A stretch of 64,000 nucleotides of DNA from Bosea sp. PAMC 26642 (lineage in GTDB: Bacteria > Pseudomonadota > Alphaproteobacteria > Rhizobiales > Beijerinckiaceae), in the NCBI RefSeq assembly GCF_001562255.1, contig NZ_CP014301.1, forward strand, positions 5,425,501 to 5,489,500, written 5' to 3'. The notes beneath the pieces were generated by a model. It worked only from the letters and a program-made list of their open reading frames with translations. It was not told the DNA's origin and made no database searches. Shown in pieces: positions 59,513 to 64,000 of this stretch (position 1 is the first letter of the stretch; each line of letters begins with the position of its first letter). The position numbers were made by a program, and so were the translations under genes.

Positions 59513-60507
59513 ATGCAGCCTCAGGAAACCGTGCCGGTGCTCTCCGTGCGCGACCTCACCGTCGAGTTCATCACCCGCCGCGCCACGCTTCGCGCGCTCG
59601 ACGCGATCTCCTTCGATGTCGCGCGTGGCGAAGTGCTCGGCGTCGTCGGCGAATCGGGCGCCGGCAAATCCGTCACCGGCTCGGCCATCATCGGTCTGAT
59701 CGATCCGCCCGGCCGCATCACGGGCGGGCAGGTGCTGCTCTCGGGCGAACGCGTCGACGACTTAGCCGCCGATGCCATGCGCAAGGTCCGGGGCAAGCGC
59801 ATCGGCATGATCTTTCAGGATCCGCTGACAAGCCTGAACCCGCTCTACCGCGTCGGCGAGCAGCTGATCGAGACGATCCGCGTCCATACCGATCTCAGTG
59901 CGGCGGAGGCCCGCAAGCGTGCCATCGCCTTGCTCGACGAGGTCGGCATCCCGGCGCCTGAACGCCGTATCGACGGCTATCCGCACGAGTTCTCCGGCGG
60001 CATGCGCCAGCGCGTGGTGATCGCGCTCGCGCTTTGCGCCGAACCCGAATTCATCATCGCCGACGAGCCGACGACCGCGCTCGACGTCTCGGTGCAGGCC
60101 CAGATCATCGCCCTCATAAAAAGGCTCTGCAAGGAGCGCGGCACCTCGGTCATGCTGGTCACCCACGATATGGGCGTCATCGCCGAGACCGCCGACCGGG
60201 TGGCGGTGATGTATGCCGGCCGCATCGTCGAGATCGGCCCCGTGCGCGAGGTGGTGAAGCAGCCGCTCCACCCCTATGCCAAGGGCCTGATGGGCGCGAT
60301 CCCTTCGCTGGAAGGCGACGCCGAGCGGCTGGTCCAGATTCCCGGCTCGATGCCGCGGCTCTCGGCAATCCCGCCGGGCTGCGCCTTCAATCCGCGCTGT
60401 GCGCAGGTCTTCGCGCGCTGCCATGTCGAACGGCCCGAACTGATCCAGGTCGGCGACCGCAAGGTTGCCTGCCATCTCTACGACGAGACCAGATCGGAGA
60501 TCGCAGC

Positions 60508-60511
<4 letters not shown>
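59513..60511 (+). CDS. Peptide-type ABC transporter ATP-binding protein (DppD class)
   Basis: ATPase, 332 aa ([20 protein letters not shown]). Walker [17 protein letters not shown]-loop [20 protein letters not shown], signature [20 protein letters not shown], Walker [22 protein letters not shown]-loop [20 protein letters not shown]. The C-terminal oligopeptide-type extension is present ([20 protein letters not shown] with [14 protein letters not shown]), the feature missing in importer I. Its last 4 bp overlap the next gene (GTGA). Confidence 0.94.
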
Positions 60512-61474
<963 letters not shown>

Positions 61475-61503
<29 letters not shown>

Positions 61504-62779
61504 TCGCCAGTGTCTGGCGCGTCTCGGTGGTGCGCCCGACCGGAAGCATGTCGGTCTTGCGCCGGTTCTGGGCGTAAGGCGCGATCGGCCGGTCGGTCCG
61601 GTATTGGCCGCGCGCGATCGCCGCAAACAGCAGCGCGACCGAGACGAGCGTCATCAGCCACCAGGTCTGCAGCGTCGCAAAACCGAGCACGGCCAGCGCG
61701 AAGGCGGTGATATAGGCCGCGACGCCGCCGGCCGCGAGCGCGCCCGGCATGCGGCCTGCCGCCCTGATCGCGAAATAGAGGCAGCTCGAAGCCGCCGCCG
61801 CGCCGACGATGCCCAGTTCGTACCAGGTCTCGAACAGCAGGGTCGTCGGCGTCTGCTGCGGCAATCCGCCGGTGGTGCGGCCGCGCAGCACGGTGTCGAG
61901 CCCGTGGCCGGTGATCAGCTGGACCGGCTCGCGCGTGACGATGTCGGCCCAGATGTCGAGCGACAGCGCGAACTCGCCGACGCTGGCCGGCAGCACGGAC
62001 ACCAGCGGCACCAGCAGGAAGGGCAGGAGCGGCGCAAACAGCATCAGCCCGGCGACCAGCATCGCGATGGCGTTGACCGCCTTGGCGCGATTGGCCGACA
62101 CCGCGCCGAAGGCGACCGCCCCGCAGATCATGGCGACGGCCTCGCCATCCTCGAACCGCGTCAGGGCGAGCAGGCCCACGACGAGCGCCAGCCCGAGCGC
62201 GCTGAGGCCCCGCGCCCGCGACAGGAGCCAGGCGAGCGCCGGCCACGCCATGATCAGCACGACGCTGATGCCCCGCTCGACGCTGCCGGGGTTGATCCCC
62301 GTATCGCTCTCGCGCAGCGCCGCCGCCACGATCAGCCCGAGCGCGAAGATCGCGGCGAGGCCGGTGCCGAGCGCGACGAGGTTGAGGTTCGAGGCGCGCA
62401 TACGCTCGGGCAGCGCCGCCGTGCCGCAAAAGCCGAGCAGCACGGCCAGCGCCAGATTGCTCGCCTTCTCGCTCGCCGAAAACGTATAGGGGCTCCAGAT
62501 CAGCGACAGGATCGCCCAGCAGACGAGCCCGACGAGGATGAAGCCGGCACGGCTCAGCACGGACCGCTTCAGTGTCGAGACGAACGAGGCCGGCTCCTCG
62601 ACCAGCGATGAGATCACCAGCAGCACGACGCCGATCGGCACCAGCACGACGCCGGCCCGGCGCGAGACCAGAGACGCTATCGGCAGCGCGAGCGCCAGCG
62701 TTGCGAAACCGATGCGGCGCAGCAGCAGCGCGGCGTCGGTTGCGGGGTCGAGCGGGGCTTGGGCGTTGCGGCGGATCAT
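61475..62779 (-). CDS. O-antigen ligase-like polytopic membrane protein
   Basis: 434 aa from ATG 62779 (MIRRNAQAPLDPATDAALLL); ATG 62824 (MSWAFPGATHARL) is an alternative, and the frame to 62968 is translated repeat. About ten to twelve hydrophobic helices, for example LALALPIASLVSRRAGVVLV and GISVVLIMAWPALAWLLSRA, with a large loop holding TGHGLDTVLRGRTTGGLPQQ and TPTTLLFETWYELGIVGAAA, the Wzy_C-type pattern of ligases and polymerases. It probably joins or polymerises a surface polysaccharide or other glycan; no polysaccharide genes are adjacent. Confidence 0.85.
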
Positions 62780-63123
62780 CTTGGCTAACCGGGCATGGGT
62801 CGCCCCCGGAAAAGCCCAGGACATCAACCCCGCCGCACCGTAGCGCGCGTCCGTCCGGCCGGCTGTAGGTGCGGCGCAACACTGACACGGCATATTGGGA
62901 TGGGCAGGGCCGGTTGCACGGTCGCCGTCATTCCGGGCGAAGCGAAGCGGAGACCCAGAATCCATCATAGAGGGCCGACGGCGCCCTATGATGGATCCCG
63001 GATCGGCGCCGCTGCGCGGCTTGTCCGGAATGACGGCGCGCTTTGCCGGACGCAGGAAACAGGTTCGCTCATGCGACGAAAGCGCTCTGGCGGGCTTTCG
63101 CCATTCATGGGATGTAACGGGCG
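62780..63123. other. 344-bp divergent gap with a family B repeat
   Basis: Between the O-antigen-ligase-like gene (minus) and the DUF2478 gene (plus). The repeat at 62927-63034 fills a third of it. No further gene, RNA or clear operator seen. Confidence 0.6.
62927..63034. repeat. Palindromic repeat, family B copy 3
   Basis: Ends GTCATTCCGGGCGAAGCG and CTTGTCCGGAATGAC, with inner CAGAATCCATCATAGAGGGC pairing with GCGCCCTATGATGGATCCCG. The middle resembles copy 1 (11209-11315) nearly word for word (CGCCCTATGAT). Confidence 0.85.
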
Positions 63124-63639
63124 ATGTCCACGCTCGCAGCCATCCTCTACGACCCCGGTTTCCGGATCGACGACTTCATGGCCGCTCTCGCCTCCCGCCT
63201 GAAGGATGGCGGCGTCAGGCTCGGCGGCGTCGTGCAGCACAATGCCGGCGCCTGCGATTCCGGCTGCCTGACCATGGCGCTGGAGGACCTCGCCACCGGC
63301 GCGCGCTTCCCGATCAGTGAGGATCGCGGCGCAGGCGCGACCGGCTGCCGCCTCGACGCCACGGGCCTCGCGGCGGCTGCGGGCGCGCTCGCGGTAACGC
63401 TGGACGGCGGGGCCGACCTCGTGATTATCAACAAGTTCGGCCGGCAGGAGATGCTCGGCCAAGGGCTCCGGCAGGAGATCGCCGCCGCGCTGCTGGCGGA
63501 CATGCCGCTGCTGATCGCGGTGCGCCGCGACTTGATGCCCGCATGGCGGGATTTTGCCGGCGACGAATGGGTGGAACTCGCCCCCGACATGGCGCAGGTC
63601 GAGGCCTGGGCGCTGACCCGCCTGCGTCTGGCGGCCTGA
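63124..63639 (+). CDS. DUF2478 domain protein, linked to fdhD
   Basis: 171-aa cytoplasmic protein. DUF2478 is found near molybdenum-enzyme genes; this one has MSTLAAILYDPGFRIDDFMA, GGVRLGGVVQHNAGACDSGC, LDATGLAAAAGALAVTLDGG, ADLVIINKFGRQEMLGQGLR and a typical LLADMPLLIAVRRDLMPAWR. The fold resembles small NTPases, but no Walker A (GxxxxGKS/T) is seen. fdhD begins 27 bp later, so they are probably cotranscribed. A role in formate dehydrogenase or molybdopterin handling is inference. Confidence 0.8.
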   Translation: MSTLAAILYDPGFRIDDFMAALASRLKDGGVRLGGVVQHNAGACDSGCLTMALEDLATGARFPISEDRGAGATGCRLDATGLAAAAGALAVTLDGGADLVIINKFGRQEMLGQGLRQEIAAALLADMPLLIAVRRDLMPAWRDFAGDEWVELAPDMAQVEAWALTRLRLAA

Positions 63640-63666
63640 GCGCCGACGCGAACGGGATCGGCCACG

Positions 63667-64000
63667 ATGGCGCAGGATATGAGCTTTCTCGACGAGTACT
63701 GGGTCAGGCCGGACCCGAGCCTGCCGCGTCTGGGCGCGACCGTCTCCGGCATCGACCAGACCGGTGCCACGGTCGAGACCCGCGTCGTCACAGAGCGCGC
63801 GCTGACGCTCTATCTCAACGCGCAGGAGATCGTCACCATGATGACGATCGGCGACCATCCCGACGCGTTGGCGCTTGGCTATCTGCTCAACCAGAACATG
63901 CTCAAGCGCGGCGATATCGTCGATGCGGTCGATTATGACGAGGAACTCGAAGTTGTGGTGGTCCGCACGCCGGAGCGCACCAATTTCGAGGAGAAGCTGA
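63667..64000 (+). CDS. fdhD: Formate dehydrogenase accessory sulfurtransferase FdhD (cut by window end)
   Basis: First 111 residues of a protein that moves sulfur from a cysteine desulfurase to the molybdenum cofactor of formate dehydrogenase. MAQDMSFLDEYWVRPDPSLP, then VVTERALTLYLNAQEIVTMM, TIGDHPDALALGYLLNQNML and KRGDIVDAVDYDEELEVVVV follow the usual FdhD N-terminal pattern (E-x-P/L-L-x-I-x-x-N...G-x-L). The catalytic Cys loop lies beyond position 64000. ATG 63679 is a possible alternative start. Confidence 0.87.
   Translation, partial: MAQDMSFLDEYWVRPDPSLPRLGATVSGIDQTGATVETRVVTERALTLYLNAQEIVTMMTIGDHPDALALGYLLNQNMLKRGDIVDAVDYDEELEVVVVRTPERTNFEEKL

Overview
The window is about 64 kb of GC-rich, densely packed DNA from an alphaproteobacterium, most likely of the order Hyphomicrobiales (a Bosea- or Methylobacterium-like soil or plant-associated heterotroph). 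This rests on inference from gene content: a CycM-type membrane-anchored cytochrome c, an intracellular PhaZ, EcfG-type general stress promoters, many peptide-type ABC importers and intergenic palindromic repeats. No tRNA, rRNA, CRISPR array, phage or transposon was seen, so this is ordinary chromosome rather than an island.

Layout. 1-4.7 kb (minus): yejE (cut by the window edge), yejB and yejA, a microcin C/peptide importer, then cycM. 4.9-6.5 kb (plus): kdsB and pheA. 6.5-10 kb (minus): nudC, a 3-hydroxyisobutyrate dehydrogenase homologue and an acetolactate-synthase-like ThDP enzyme. 10.2-12.9 kb (plus): a NitT/TauT-class ABC importer. 13-21.3 kb: a complete histidine utilisation locus, hutIHGUD on minus and hutFC on plus, reading away from a 100-bp region with two TTGCATATGCAA operators. 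The same core lies upstream of the importer, which suggests that HutC controls it and that it brings in histidine or a related compound.

21.3-26 kb is a stress block: glycine-zipper lipoprotein, PRC-barrel protein, transglutaminase-like protein, lipid kinase, PAP2 phosphatase, FMN-binding split-barrel protein and a 50-residue membrane protein. Two of these genes have perfect GGAAC-N17-CGTT promoters and three other transcription units have one-mismatch versions, so the block looks like part of an EcfG general stress regulon. 26-31 kb: phaZ (with PhaR-like TGC/GCA dyads upstream), a glutathione S-transferase, a ketoglutarate-semialdehyde-type aldehyde dehydrogenase, and a divergent alcohol dehydrogenase/HxlR regulator pair.

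31.2-38.1 kb (minus) is the least understood system: a tight three-gene operon of a 1139-residue transglutaminase/DUF2126 protein, an 856-residue circularly permuted ATP-grasp protein fused to an alpha-E domain, and a second transglutaminase. It is predicted to make or cut peptide or isopeptide bonds, with unknown substrate. 38.3-43.8 kb: a peptide-type ABC importer. 44-46.9 kb: zwf-pgl-eda (Entner-Doudoroff without edd beside it). 47-49.2 kb: an LhgO-like oxidase with a small exported protein, and a DinJ/YafQ toxin-antitoxin pair with a 29-bp palindromic operator. 49.2-55.4 kb: M20 amidohydrolase, DUF2778 murein protein, two VOC proteins, a threonine-dehydratase-like PLP enzyme and argE. 55.6-61.5 kb: a second complete peptide-type ABC importer. 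61.5-64 kb: an O-antigen-ligase-like membrane protein, a DUF2478 protein and the start of fdhD.

The theme is scavenging: importers for peptides and amino-acid-like compounds beside the catabolic enzymes that use them. Nested palindromic repeats of at least three families sit between genes, often inside the ABC operons.
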